This document shows, in pieces, positions 1-10,917 of a DNA stretch of 64,000 nucleotides. Each line of letters begins with the position of its first letter. The first letter of the stretch is position 1. The stretch comes from Polyodon spathula. Taxonomy: Eukaryota; Chordata; Actinopteri; Acipenseriformes; Polyodontidae. Location of the stretch: NCBI RefSeq assembly GCF_017654505.1, contig NC_054558.1:12441825-12505824 (forward strand). Direction: 5' to 3'. A program made the position numbers and the translations under genes. The notes beneath the pieces were generated by a model, which saw nothing but the letters and a program-made list of their open reading frames with translations, was not told where the DNA came from and did not search any database.

Positions 1-536
1 TCACAGGTAAATAAACTGCTACATAATTAGACAGAGCGTTTGACAAGTTTGTGGCAATGTCTTTCGTTTTACTTTATCTGGAGTCTTTTCCAGCATTTTA
101 CAGTTTGTTAACATGTATTTTCTCTGGTTGTAATTATTTATCTGTCTATTTACTGTAAGGCAGCTTGTATCTGGAGTATATTTCATTGTAATTTCACATT
201 GATTATCTTTCTGTCTCCTCATTTAGAAATGATCCAGGGAGATACAGTGACACAACCTTCAAATTCAACTCTCGTTAAAGAAACAGAGAATACCATTATA
301 CACTGTAAATATGATTTAACATCAAGCAGTACTCCAGTTCTCTTCTGGTACATTCAGGATCCCAATGAAGCCCCACTGGTCATACTGAATTCGTATTCTC
401 AAGCAGAGGATATTCCATCAAGGTTTCAAAATCGTTTCTCTGCATCTCCTCCTGACAAGACAGAGAAGACCTTTCATCTGAATGTCACTGCGGCTGTGCT
501 GTCTGACTCTGCCACGTACTTCTGTGCTCTGAAGCC
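1..536 (+). CDS. V1: TCR alpha/delta variable segment (5' end cut by window)
   Basis: Encodes the variable immunoglobulin domain of a T-cell receptor alpha or delta chain, used after V(D)J joining. The window opens on the last six bases of the leader exon (1-6), followed by a GTAAAT donor; the same junction occurs in paralogue V12. The V exon is 227-536, after a TTTAG acceptor, and joins in phase 1. It shows DTVTQPSN at the start, the first Cys in IIHCKY, Trp in LFWYIQ and the second Cys in DSATYFC, ending CALKP just before the RSS. There are no stops or frameshifts. Its closest relative is V12. The leader Met lies outside the window, so function is presumed. TRAV versus TRDV cannot be decided. 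Confidence 0.9.
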
Positions 537-575
537 CACACTGTGAGAGTCTCTATATCACTTCATACAATAACC
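537..575 (+). promoter_or_regulatory. V1 recombination signal (23-RSS)
   Basis: Heptamer CACACTG at 537-543, 23-base spacer, nonamer ACAATAACC at 567-575. The fourth to sixth heptamer bases differ from consensus CACAGTG; the CAC needed for cutting is present. Confidence 0.85.
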
Positions 576-828
576 TCCTGCTGCCTGTTGAGTGAGTCTC
601 GCTGGTGAAGATGGCAGAGCAGCCTGTGTTCTATGTTGAAGCTACTCAGAGACATTCTTCTTAGTGACCCCCCTGTACCCTCTTACAGTCTGTTAGTGTA
701 ATACTAATACATATTACAACATGTCATTTGTATGATGTAACTTTCATATAATTAATTTACAAAGAAACAAAAATATGCTATATGTTTACATGTATTTAAT
801 GCTTCAAAAAGACAAACAACTTTTAATT

Positions 829-913
<85 letters not shown>

Positions 914-1572
914 TTAAAAAATTTGTTTCATAGATCGGGGGTATAGGTGCCGTGTGTCCTCCACGTTGCAGGAGTAAGAGGTGGAAGTGTAATCAAAAAA
1001 CATTTATGGACGGAAATACCTGAAGTCACAAAGTCTACTGACGCAAGTTGATGGATGGATTGGTTTTTTTTATATCAATACATTATTTATTTTTAAAAAG
1101 CTTATTTCTCACGACATAATCTGTCTGTTACCTTACAATTCAAAAGAATTCCCACTAGGGGGCAGTGTAGGACAATGAATTGTCAGTGTTTAAAGCTCAA
1201 TATTCACAATCAGACAATGCTTCCCTCATTAAACAACAAGGCACATAACAGGCAATACGGAGATGACAAAACATTAATAGCACAGAATGTGAAATACATT
1301 CAGAGATACATTCCTAAAGCCCTTTATCCCAATGCAGCACTCAATGTGAATTTATTGAACCCTTCTTGTATGTTCAGAATGTAGGTACAGCTCGTATGTT
1401 ACGGGTCATATTGACCCACTGCAATTTCAAATCAACATGTGTTTAATGTGAAATATTTTAAATGAATATAATCTCTTTAAATAAATAAAAATACATATTC
1501 ATTGCAGCGTAATGTTATATAACCATGTTTATTACACAGAAACCAAAATTTATTGAAGCTTAATATCTGGAG
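576..1572. other. V1-V2 spacer with AT microsatellite
   Basis: No gene seen. 576 to about 830 matches the 3' flank of V12 (48,494 onward) and preserves the sequence that a CR1 interrupts there. A (TA)n run fills about 831-909. From about 1105 to 1572 the sequence matches 37,108-37,570 and 51,725-52,240, a unit repeated three times in the window. At 1573 this homology stops abruptly at the DIRS fragment. Confidence 0.7.
1152..1165 (+). promoter_or_regulatory. CTCF-type motif
   Basis: CCACTAGGGGGCAG fits the vertebrate CTCF core CCASYAGRKGGCRS at every position. It lies between V1 and V2. The paralogous place at 51,760 is degraded; a related flank at 40.6 kb keeps the motif. Binding is inferred from the motif only. 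Confidence 0.5.
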
Positions 1573-2440
1573 AATGACAGCCATTACCGAATGGGAAGAG
1601 CCCTCTCTGACCACCAATCACTGAGCATATATAAAAAAGTTGCCCTATCAGGGCCCTGCTGTGAGGGGGAAGTCACTCCGACCTCCTGCTGAAGAGGGAC
1701 GTCCTCACAGTAGAATATCGCCATTTTTTTTCAAAAACAGAGGTAATCTGGGGACACGACCTCAAGGGTAATGGTTGACATTCTCTTTCAGGCATCCAGG
1801 GTTATGGTAATAACCTAACGTTCCCTTTCAATGGAATGACAAACATTGCCAAATGGGAAGCTTTACCAAAGCTGTCATGGCTCCAGATTACCATCAGTAC
1901 AGCCACGGCGATAGTCTCAGAGCCCACATGACGCCTAAGGGCATGCCGTCTGCCACACCATAGAGCACAAGGAGGGTCTCGCTCGGTTTGCAAAATCAAA
2001 GTGTTAGAAATGCGCAAATGTCTGACTACCTGTCCATGTAGCAGCATTACATAGCTCATCTAAGGAGGTGCAATGAAGGAAAGCCCACGAATTTGCCTGG
2101 CCCCTGGTAGAATGGGCCATAATGTCTCCCAAGCATATAGCATCTGCCACCCAGTGTGCTAAATGTTGCTTCAATAGGGCCTGACCTCTAGAGTGGGAGC
2201 CATAGCAGACAAACAGCTGGTTGGACTGTCTCCAGGACGCTGTCCTATACATGTAACAGTGCAGAGCCCGAACTGGACATAGCGTGTGCTGTCTACGGTC
2301 CTCCTCTGACTCGTGCAGGGGAGATCTGAAAGTTTCCAAAACCACTGGTTGGTTAATATGGAATGGGGATACCACCTTTGGCAAAAAGGATGGATTTGTT
2401 TAATGTTACCTGCAAGTCATTTCTCGTGAGAGCCATGCAA
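1573..2440 (-). mobile_element. DIRS-type tyrosine recombinase fragment
   Basis: On the minus strand, 2384 down to about 2005 reads as the C-terminal part of a DIRS retrotransposon tyrosine recombinase, the enzyme that integrates the circular cDNA. Visible marks are CPVRALHCYMYRTA, QLFVCYG and the AHSTRG box holding the catalytic His and Arg, followed by AATW and TFAHF. The frame breaks beside the expected catalytic Tyr, and reading continues in another frame to about 1800. No reverse transcriptase or RNase H was found, so this is a 3' scrap. It replaces the leader and 5' V exon of V2. The boundaries are approximate: the left one is where homology to the 37 and 52 kb copies stops, the right one where V homology starts. 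Confidence 0.65.
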
Positions 2441-2447
2441 GTGTCAT

Positions 2448-2699
2448 CAATGCACAGCGAGTTTCAGAAGGAGAATCAGTTCAGATAAACTGTCGACATC
2501 AGACAAGCAGCTTTGCTGCAATGCACTGGTACAAACAAGATCTCAACCAGGATTTAAAATACATCAACCAAGCCTGGGCCTCAGGAATACATGGAGATGA
2601 TTCAGGGAAATATAAACCAGCAGTAGATATGAACTGGCTCCCTGATAATACAGCCTTCAGTGCCTGATTCTGCCATTTACTACTGTGCAATAGAACCAG
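2448..2699 (+). pseudogene. V2: 5'-truncated TCR V pseudogene
   Basis: About 250 bases align with the V exon of V13 (54,642-54,938), from the RVSEGES framework to the end. The leader, intron and first about 15 codons are gone, replaced by the DIRS fragment. Near the end of framework 3 a deletion joins GTAGATATG to AACTGGC and breaks the frame. Bases coding for YYC are still present (TACTACTGT), and V13 shows the intact state. The RSS is also damaged. It cannot give a functional receptor chain. Confidence 0.85.
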
Positions 2700-2737
2700 T
2701 ACAGTGATACAAAGCAGCACCGACCCATACAAAAACC
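2700..2737 (+). promoter_or_regulatory. V2 degenerate RSS
   Basis: TACAGTG at 2700-2706 has lost the essential first C of the heptamer. After a 22-base spacer the nonamer ACAAAAACC (2729-2737) is perfect. Confidence 0.7.
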
Positions 2738-3069
2738 CTGGAGTGTAGAGAGACTAGTGATTACAATGCTGATGGCATTTCCAGTGACAGCTCTTCTGTG
2801 TAGAAGGGTAACCGCAGTGCACATTACAATGTGGTGAGTGCAGGATTTCCTGAGTTCTGGGAAGGTTCATTGGAAAGTGGGTAGGGCGACTGCAGTTAGT
2901 CAACGAAGAATTGAAACCTCTTTGACTTGCATCCAGTTAACTGCTAATGTGGGTGTTGATAAATCAAGATGGTAACCACAACTATGACCCGCAGTGTTAC
3001 ATGATTACATTATTATTATTATTTATTATTCACTATCCATTAAATGTTATTTTTCTCCTCAATGTTCAG
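2738..3069. other. V2-V3 spacer with leader-exon deletion
   Basis: Closely follows 54,978-55,600 between V13 and V14, except that after ACATGATTACA (about 3010) it jumps straight into an (ATT)n run. About 230 bases present in the V13-V14 spacer, including the V14 leader exon at 55,424-55,463, are absent. Confidence 0.75.
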
Positions 3070-3381
3070 TCATGACAAGCAGGGATTCCATCAGTCCTCA
3101 GCAGACAGCAGAGTCCGGTACAGAAGGAGAGTCAGTAATGCTCAGCTGCTCTTATACTGCAAGTACGAACAGTGTTCTTCTCTATTGGTATCGGCAAAAC
3201 TCAAACCGAGCGCTGGAATGCATACTGCTTAAAGGAGCTTGTTCACTGAGTAGCAAGATTGATACTGCAAACTTTGCTAAAAGCCGGTTCATTTCTACAG
3301 CAGACAACTCTTCTACTACAATCACCATTTCCAAACTTGCTCTGAGGGACACAGCAATCTATCACTGTGCTCTGAGGATAG
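3070..3381 (+). pseudogene. V3: TCR V exon without leader exon
   Basis: The V exon is open throughout, from VMTSRDSISPQQ to CALRIA, with Cys in LSCSYT, Trp in LYWYRQ and the second Cys in DTAIYHC (His where Tyr or Phe is usual; V14 shares this). The acceptor TTCAG at 3065-3069 is intact. Comparison with paralogue V14 shows that the leader exon and donor were deleted, so a rearranged V3 would lack a signal peptide unless another upstream exon is used. The ATG at 2994 reads in frame through the acceptor, but its peptide is not a convincing leader and starts far from any promoter seen. Best called a leaderless pseudogene or ORF. Confidence 0.8.
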
Positions 3382-3419
3382 CACAGTGTGAAAACGCATT
3401 GGAACTCTGTACAAAGACT
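3382..3419 (+). promoter_or_regulatory. V3 recombination signal
   Basis: Consensus heptamer CACAGTG at 3382-3388, 22-base spacer, nonamer ACAAAGACT at 3411-3419. The heptamer is better than that of the intact paralogue V14. Confidence 0.75.
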
Positions 3420-3981
3420 CTCTCATCACTAACTGGCACACGCCCATGACCTGGTAAAAGATGAAAGAAAGTCAAGTTGACTGCTTCCACACACTATCAT
3501 TGGCATGAGTCCATTATAAAGGAAGTGCTTTCAGTGCAGGCAAGCTGTGTGCACTTTGATGCTTTTTCTTCTGTGAAATCTATGAAAACGTGTTCTGTGT
3601 TCAGAGAAATGAAATTAGAAAGCAGGGTCTGATTAACCACAATGAACTGTAGAAATATAATGAATACATGCTTGAACAGGGACTCCCTTAATGTGTGAAA
3701 CCAGAGCAAACATTACAACTCAATCATTACCTGACATGTGGTCCTAGTTCTGTTGTTTGAACGGGTTGTTCTGTTCGCCCTTAACAATAACAAAACAAGA
3801 CGCATATTACATCCACTCACATTTACACACTATACACACCAACAACACATCACACCTGTCACCATAACAATAATAGACATATTTACACTAATAATCCCCC
3901 TATTTACATACCCAGTACCACAATTCTTAGAGTAATATAAGCAAAATAATACAATCATCATAATAATAATAATAATAATAA

Positions 3982-4021
<40 letters not shown>
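3420..4021. other. V3 3' flank and ATT microsatellite
   Basis: 3420 to about 3752 matches the V14 3' flank up to about 56,338 and marks the right end of the block duplication. 3753-3957 holds nothing recognisable. 3958-4021 is an (AAT)n run. Confidence 0.7.
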
Positions 4022-4023
<2 letters not shown>

Positions 4024-5270
4024 CTTCCTGGGCATAGTCTCGGGTCAGAATCAGAGACTTCAAGGGTCCCATGGGCGGCATTGTTTTCAGTGGCACCCCT
4101 GGCAGCTTTATAACCGACAGCGGAAATGCTGTCAGCCATCCAGAACACTCTGGCAGTGGAGATGCTGCTCTCCTCTTCTGCACAGCCAGCTGACAGTGGA
4201 AATTCTGTCATTCTCCAAGCTGACAGTGGAATTGCTGGCAGCCTCCCAGCTGACAGTGTAAAGGCTGTCAGCTCTGCAGAGCATACAGGCAGCTGAAAGG
4301 CTGCCCTGCTCTCCATCTGGGCAGCCAGCCGGGGCAAGGCTGGCAGTGGTACTGCTGTGAGCCGACCTGCTTCTGGCAACACTAGCAGTTGCCAAGCTGA
4401 CAGCGAAAATGCGCTGGACACAACAGGGCTTCAGGTTCATCCCCCTCCCCTCTTCCTCATGCCCATACTGGTAGCACTCAGCACATTCACCACTCCTCAT
4501 CCTGTTGCAACTGCTGCTGCTGCTGCTGCTGCTTCCTTCAGCTGCTTCTTCCTTTCTTCCTTCTCTGGGTTGCTTCCACCTTCCCCATTCCATGGAAGAC
4601 CTTGCCTGGTTGATGGGCAGGCAGCCGGCCCCGTGGCTTCCACTCCTCTGTGGTCTCATCCCGATTGAAGGCTTCCATGAAGAGGGGGTCTTCCCAGGGT
4701 CAGATATCCAGGAGGTGTCCATGCTCCAGGCATGCAAGGCACCACGGAGATCCTTCAGTTTTTTACTGCTGCTGACATTCATTCCACCTCTCCATATATT
4801 CTTCCATTTAAAAAAAAAAAAACACTATTAAAATAAAAATAGTAAAAATAAAAAACACAACTGCACTACTCCTGGTCTGACACATGGAGGCGCTGTTATC
4901 ACACCATATGTCATGGGACAGCTGTAGTGGGCATGGTCAGACCAGGAAGTAACACTCGGGAAACATAATGAGCTTCTCTGGTGCTCAGTGTATTAAATAA
5001 ACAAAACCAAACACACTGTTAAACAAAACACAAAACAAACGGCACTTTGGCCAAAACAACAAACACTAAACTAATACAAACAAGTAGTGTGCTGGGTGAC
5101 CAGCGCACATAGCAATTGCTTATTTTAATTCAACTCACTCTCTTCCTCCCACTCACAACCCTCCAACTCCAAACACTGACTCACGCACAACTAAAACAAA
5201 CAGTGCCCTCGTCCCCTTAAATACACATTAACTGTAAATATACAATTACCCTGAAACTCCCAAACCACAA
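4022..5270 (-). mobile_element. Possible LTR-element gag/5' region, low complexity
   Basis: Minus-strand reading from about 4782 to 4130 is open for 216 codons. It has a serine run and a Cys/His cluster (CAECYQYGH) reminiscent of a Gag zinc knuckle. The DNA at 4100-4400 is a run of imperfect GCTGACAGTGGAA-type repeats. The flank at 4850-5270 is AT-rich with no ORF. Its position upstream, on the minus strand, of the gypsy RT piece at 5.6 kb does not fit one simple element. No LTR pair was found. Low certainty; it could be ordinary low-complexity DNA. Confidence 0.3.
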
Positions 5271-5278
5271 GTGAACAA

Positions 5279-5510
<232 letters not shown>

Positions 5511-5560
5511 TCACAGACACCCTTACCCAGGGCGACTTATAGTTGTATAAAAAAAAAAAA
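5511..5560 (-). mobile_element. SINE 3' fragment
   Basis: ACACCCTTACCCAGGGCGAC is the reverse complement of the SINE 3' core seen complete at 18,550-18,590. Only the tail is present. Confidence 0.5.
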
Positions 5561-5579
5561 CATATCAAGAATTACAATA

Positions 5580-6540
5580 CAATTAAGAGCAAGATACAAC
5601 ATACAATGACTTCAGTCCTAATAAGAGCAAATACAAAACACAGTAAGAAAAGTTGCTGCGAAGAGAGTCCAAAAGCTGTGGTGACCTCTCGACAGTTTTC
5701 TCTCGACACCCCTCTTCCATAGTCACCTGCGAGTACCCTGAGCGCAGGTCCAGGGAACTGAAGACAGCTGCACCACAAAGAGACTCAAGGATGTCATGAA
5801 CTAAGGGCACAGGGTAAGCATCAAACAATGTTTTTGAGATAAGCTTCCTGTAGTCTACACAGAAGCAATAACCTCCATCCTTTTTTTTTCAATTAAGACC
5901 ACTGGAGATGACCATGGGGAAGTTGAAGGCTCAATTATCCCATCCTGTAGCATGTCCTTCAGATATTTCTAGGTTAGGTCCTTCTTCAGTGGGGATCACT
6001 CGAGTCATCTCTAATGGATCTGTACATACAGGCAACCACTTCTTCTGGAGTTATTCCAGGCTGAAGGATCCCTTCCCAGGGTCATTACTTTGGCATATTT
6101 CTAAGTTTCACAAGAACTCATCACATCGGTCAAGGTAGTCGACCGCGTCGCTGCTGGCTTCCCTTCCAAACTCAGGGAAAGTGATCTGGATGGTCAGTTT
6201 GACATGGACTCCTCCATCATCCCTCATTGAAATGGCCTTCTCCATAACTCCTTGATCTGAGAGTTGGGGAATGGTCAACATGCTGACCTTCCTTACAGTA
6301 AAAAGTAAAAAGAACAGTGTATTAATAAATGACATTGACCCTTATGTGTTTAAGGAGATTATGAGATTCATTTACACAGGGAAGGCACCAAATCTTGAGT
6401 AAATGGCTGTGGAGTTGCTGAGGAGTGACCTTCTCAAGAATCATCTCAAGTTCTGTCTCCCAGAGTGCATTGCAGCGTTGCAAGCACATAGCAGCTGCTC
6501 TCTCTAGCTGCTGTAGCGCCTGATCCATTGCTCCCTCATA
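5580..6540 (-). mobile_element. Decayed Ty3/Gypsy retroelement (RT and gag scraps)
   Basis: Minus strand, about 5880-5640: reverse transcriptase start with FCVDYRKL, DAYPVP and FSSLDLRSGYSQV, typical of Ty3/Gypsy pol. About 6200-6110 reads FPEFGREASSDAVDYLDRC, which resembles a Gag segment. 5900-6100 may hold more pol, out of frame. Frames are broken and most of the element is missing. No LTRs recognised. Confidence 0.6.
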
Positions 6541-8858
6541 TGTTCTATATTGATCTGAAGAAAGCTGCGCAGGAGATCTTCCCGGTTGATACTACTCTCT
6601 TGTGATTGTCTCAACTCACCTTCCAGGGCCTCTATTCAGAGAATGAGTTGTGTGGTGTGTTCAGTGCTTTGTTCCAGTGCATCTTTATCAGCAAGGTAAC
6701 TTTCCTCCTCATCATCATTGCCCCCGGTAAGTTCTGCACCTTCCTGTGTAATATAGACGTCACTCAGACGGTAACATGTCTGCCCGTACTTTCAGGTAGG
6801 CTGAAAGGAGACAAGGTTTGTTCTTCTGATATTCTATATTTTGCAAATAAAAATCCTGTATAATTTAAAAATGTATTATTTGGACACAGATGATCCAAGT
6901 ACAGCCACCAATTCCTTAACGATCCCCCCTCCCCCGTTAAGCAGATATTACTGGTCACAACTGAATCCAAATAAGGCCCAGATTATTACAGTGACCAGGT
7001 TATCAAAGTAAACTGTACAGCGAAAAAGAAAACAAAGGATGATGTATGCCAATAACAAAGAAACTACAGTTGATTGCAAAATATGGTTAAAGGCTGGAAT
7101 TAAAGATTACAGCCAGGAACTTGTGAGCGTTGAAATAATTGTAATCCAGTTATGAAAAATGTATTAAAAAAATCCAAATAGACACTAATAAACTGAAAAA
7201 CAGCAAACTCTCAGGCAATTAAACTATTCTGTAAATCAAACCAACAAACAATAAATAAACTTACAAAGCTGAGGAATACAGAAAAACAAAACAGACTGTA
7301 CTTAGTGAATACAAAAAAACAAAGACAAAAGCCTGATATAAACTGCAGACCAAAGATAAATTTAAAGAAAAAGTTCCATTGGTTTAAAACTAAAAATACC
7401 CCCCCCCCCCCCCCCCCCCCTCTCTGCCCAATTGCATATATAACAGCCTCAAGTGGAGCCAAAATGGTGGCCACCTCTGAGTGGCTGGGGGAGAATTAAA
7501 ATTGCCCAATGGGGATTGGGGCAATTTAAGACCAAGGCTTATGGGCAATGTAGTTTTTTTTAATGAAAACGACAGACCCTGCTTAAAGGGACAGTTGAAG
7601 AAATGAGATTATTTCCCTATGTATCCAAGTGGGTGTTACACTTTTTATCTGAAAATGTTAAAGTCACAACTATATCTTTAGATTTCCACATGAAGAGACT
7701 TTTAAGGTCTTCAAAGCTGGTACCTGTATCTCTATTAATCTCACTTGTATCTATTATCATGGGTACCGTCACTAACACGCTGCAATCTCTTTAAAATGAC
7801 ATTTTCCAGACACCAATATACTGCATGTGAGTTGTGTTCTTTTTAAGTTCCTCAGACTGAACTAACTTGAGTGTCTTCTTTACGTCTCGTTTCCATTCTG
7901 GTCTTAAGAGCCTGTACATTCTAATGCTATATTCAGCTGATCAAAGCTTTTCTGCATTCATGAGATGAAAAGACTAGCCATGATCCAAACAGTGTCCCAG
8001 GAAACTTGTCTGAATTGACCCAATACTGGACCAATGCTGGCAAACCGTTTTGCCAGTATTGGAACATTGCTGGCAGGCCAATTTGATTGTTTTGGTCCAA
8101 TTACGTGCCAGAATTGAGTCAGTATAGTTTTCATGTGGGCCCAGTACATGGCCCAGTTTGGCTAGAAATTGGCACAGTACTGGTCCATTAACACTAGAAC
8201 CACTGAGGGATGTAAGTGGGATTTAAAATTTAAACAACACTGCGTTTGTAAATGTGAAGTGGGTGTCCATTTTTTTTTAAAGGAAAAGGAACAAATTTTA
8301 CACGCAAAATGCCTCAAATCGATATTGGTTCCTTACTGGTCTAACACTGCCCCCTACTGGAACATTTCAACACCGCAGACACAGTGAGGAGACAGAAACA
8401 AATCCACTCACAGTGTGTTACAGGGGCAGTTTATTGCCTTCAATGACCCAAAGGGTGTAGCAATACAAGCAGAACTCAGGGTGGTCACTCCACAAGCATG
8501 CCCACAAACAAGGGTTACCAAACAAATCCCCTGCAGACCCACAGAACCACATGCCCGTGCAAGGACATCTCCTCCCTTGGGCCCCCCTCAGCATTCCCAG
8601 ACCCCCGTGCCATGTCGTTATTCATACATGCATGTTTGTTTTAACCTCTAATGACTGCTTTAGCAATTAAGCATAAAAGTCAATGGAAAGCCTGTCCTGA
8701 TGCTAACAGACTTGTCTTGTGTTCCTCAACATGCCTGTCTTTGAGAAATGGGTGGAGCAGAGGGAGGTATGCAGTCAGGCTGCAGGAAAAGCACTCTTCA
8801 GTTTAACTCACAAACCCAAGGAGATAAGAAGAGGCTGTGCTCAATCTGTGTGTTCACA
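6541..8858. other. Intergenic region upstream of V4
   Basis: 6541-7800 holds no recognisable gene; a pure C run lies at about 7399-7420. 7800-7980 matches 47,515-47,695, upstream of V12, so it is old V-gene flank shared by V4 and V12. 7990-8360 is rich in imperfect copies of a TACTGG/CCAGTA motif and contains TTAACACTAGAACCAC at about 8188, which resembles a piggyBac terminus. Nothing else seen to the V4 leader. Confidence 0.5.
8347..8360 (-). promoter_or_regulatory. CTCF-type motif
   Basis: Minus-strand CCAGTAGGGGGCAG is a full match to the CTCF core consensus, 0.5 kb upstream of V4. Opposite orientation to the motif at 1152. Confidence 0.5.
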
Positions 8859-9426
8859 ATGAAGGAAGGATGATAAAAGCAAGCTGTGTGTTCTGTTTTA
8901 ATTTGTCTTAGCTTTGGTGAGCACATTTTGTGGATTTAGTTACTTTTGAAGAAATTCCCTTCGGGTTTATGCATTTCATTAATATTGAAGTTTTTAATCT
9001 GAGCACAATGATAAAGATTTGTTTTTCACATTACACATGTATTGTTATTTGAAGAAAGATGTTTAATATTTCCTTGTTAAAGTTTCATAGCATCATTTCA
9101 ACTAATATGACATGTTCTTTCTTTTGTTTTTCAGATATATCAAATGGGGGCTCAGTGACTCAGTCTCACACTTCAGTACCAGTAAAAGAATATGAGAACA
9201 CTACAATTCATTGTCAGTATGAGACAACAGGCTCTCCGATCCTCTTGTGGTACATTCAGGAACGTAACAAAGCTACACAACACATGCTTGCTCTATACTC
9301 CTCTACAGAGTCAAGATTTAAAGAGCATTTCTCTGCATCTCATGACAAGAGTGAGAAGACCTTTAATCTGACTCTCTCTGCAGCTGTGCTGTCTGACTTT
9401 GCCACATACTTCTGTGCTTTAAGTCC
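8859..9426 (+). pseudogene. V4: TCR V segment with stops in the leader exon
   Basis: The V exon 9135-9426 is fully open and sound: DISNGGSVTQS, Cys in IHCQYE, Trp in LLWYIQ, second Cys in DFATYFC, ending CALSP. The best leader exon is 8859-8916, where the frame that joins in phase 1 reads a hydrophobic AVCSVLICLSFG. Between that and its ATG lie two consecutive stops (TGA at 8871, TAA at 8874). No other in-frame ATG is visible. The intron is 218 bases. Same sub-family as V1, V11 and V12. Either a recent pseudogene or a gene using an unrecognised start. Confidence 0.75.
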
Positions 9427-9464
9427 CACATTGTGTCAGTCTGTATCTCACCTATACAAAAACT
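9427..9464 (+). promoter_or_regulatory. V4 recombination signal
   Basis: Heptamer CACATTG at 9427-9433, 22-base spacer, nonamer ACAAAAACT at 9456-9464. Confidence 0.75.
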
Positions 9465-9689
9465 TCCTTCTACACTAGATTCCCCCGAGACAGATGGAAA
9501 CACAGCTTGTGTCTGATAGTGAATTCTACCACAGGGCAGCAGTGACCCTTTCTATTCCACATTATCGGACACAGTTACTTTGCACATTTCAGGTTTCATG
9601 ATTCAGACTACTAGAGGAGTTTACACACCTATGACTGTACAAAATTATTTCATGCAATGTTCAAGTCAGAAGATATGTTTTGTAGAGTC

Positions 9690-10060
9690 TACAAGTGTAT
9701 TCCAAACAGGTGAGTCTTGAGGAGGTGTTGGAAAGTGATGAGACACAATGTAGTGCTGATGCTCATAGGCAATTGATTCCACCACTGAGTGGCAAGACTG
9801 GAAAAGAAGCGAACTTGGGGAGTAGAGCACCCGAGGGAAGGCATGGCCAGCAGGCCAGCAGAGGAGGAAAGGAGAGGTAAATTTGATAAGGACAGGGATA
9901 GGCAGCCAAAGTAGAGGATGAGAGAGAGGAGTACCATGAGAGAAGCGAAGCAGGGAAAATATTAAGGGTGCAGCAGCATTCTGAATAAGTCAAAGAGGCT
10001 GAATGGCAGAAGCAGAGAGGCCAGCTGGAATAGAGTAGCAGTACTCCAATCTCAACACAT
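9690..10060 (-). mobile_element. LINE 3' end fragment
   Basis: Minus-strand reading near 9830-9700 gives FFSSLATQWWNQLP followed by TFQHLLKTHLF, the C-terminal signature of L2/CR1-group LINE ORF2 proteins, with frame breaks upstream. The rest of the element is absent. Confidence 0.5.
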
Positions 10061-10344
10061 CCTCTTCATCAAACACAATATTTAATTCAGCTCTTTAACA
10101 CAATCAAAACCTCCAAAAGTGTTAAACTTGTGATGTCCCATAAGGCCAAGGACACCATAAACTCAGCACATGTGCAGTTTATATTGTTACAATCTGAAAC
10201 AAGCACAATGCCACAACTCCACACTGCTGTGACATAAGCTGTGTTTTTGCCCTTCAGAACATATTTAGAAATTCTGAAACAGATCCTTTCAGAGATTTCC
10301 TGTTCAGTTCTATTTCAGTGGAAGGAATTACCGGTGGTGCTTTG

Positions 10345-10358
10345 CTGCCACCTAGTGG
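10345..10358 (-). promoter_or_regulatory. CTCF-type motif
   Basis: Minus-strand CCACTAGGTGGCAG fully matches the CTCF core. Lies between V4 and the CR1 element. Confidence 0.5.
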
Positions 10359-10386
10359 ATTAAATAAACATCATCCTCATCTTCTC

Positions 10387-10464
<78 letters not shown>
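10387..10464. repeat. (AT)n microsatellite
   Basis: Pure AT dinucleotide run with one phase slip. Confidence 0.95.
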
Positions 10465-10467
<3 letters not shown>

Positions 10468-10489
10468 TAGAACATGAAGCAATATAACA

Positions 10490-10917
10490 ATAAAGTATCT
10501 TTCTTTCATCTTAGAAATATTTTAAAAACTAGTATTCTTGGCAGAGCTTTCAGTTTCAGGGCCCCTAAATTATGGAACGATTTTAGAATCTATGTTTTTT
10601 TGTTTTTTTTTTTAATCTTAAAATGATTGTTTTCTTTTATCATATATGGTTTTATTCTTTCACTGGTCTTGTTTTTTATTTACATGTTTTATCTACTTAT
10701 TATGCATTTAATTTCATTGCTTTCTTCTTGTTCTATGGATCTTGTTTTTATTTCATGCTGTTTTATCGATTTATTTATGCATTTACTCTCCTGCTCATGT
10801 ATTTTCATTTACTGTGATTGTTGTATTTCCTGCTTGTATTTTCTGTTTTAGTCATGTAAAGCGCTTTGAGGCATTGCTTTGTGAAAGGCGCTATATTAAA
10901 TAAAGGTTGATTGATTA
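10490..10917 (+). mobile_element. L2-type LINE 3' end
   Basis: Plus-strand reading at about 10,530-10,590 gives AFSFRAPKLWNDF, an ORF2 C-terminus. The end has the L2-style tail: AAGCGCTTTGAGG, then AAAGGCGCTATATTAAATAAAG, then TTGATTGATT. The tail core is shared with the SINE at 38.1 kb, suggesting an LINE/SINE partnership. Confidence 0.6.
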
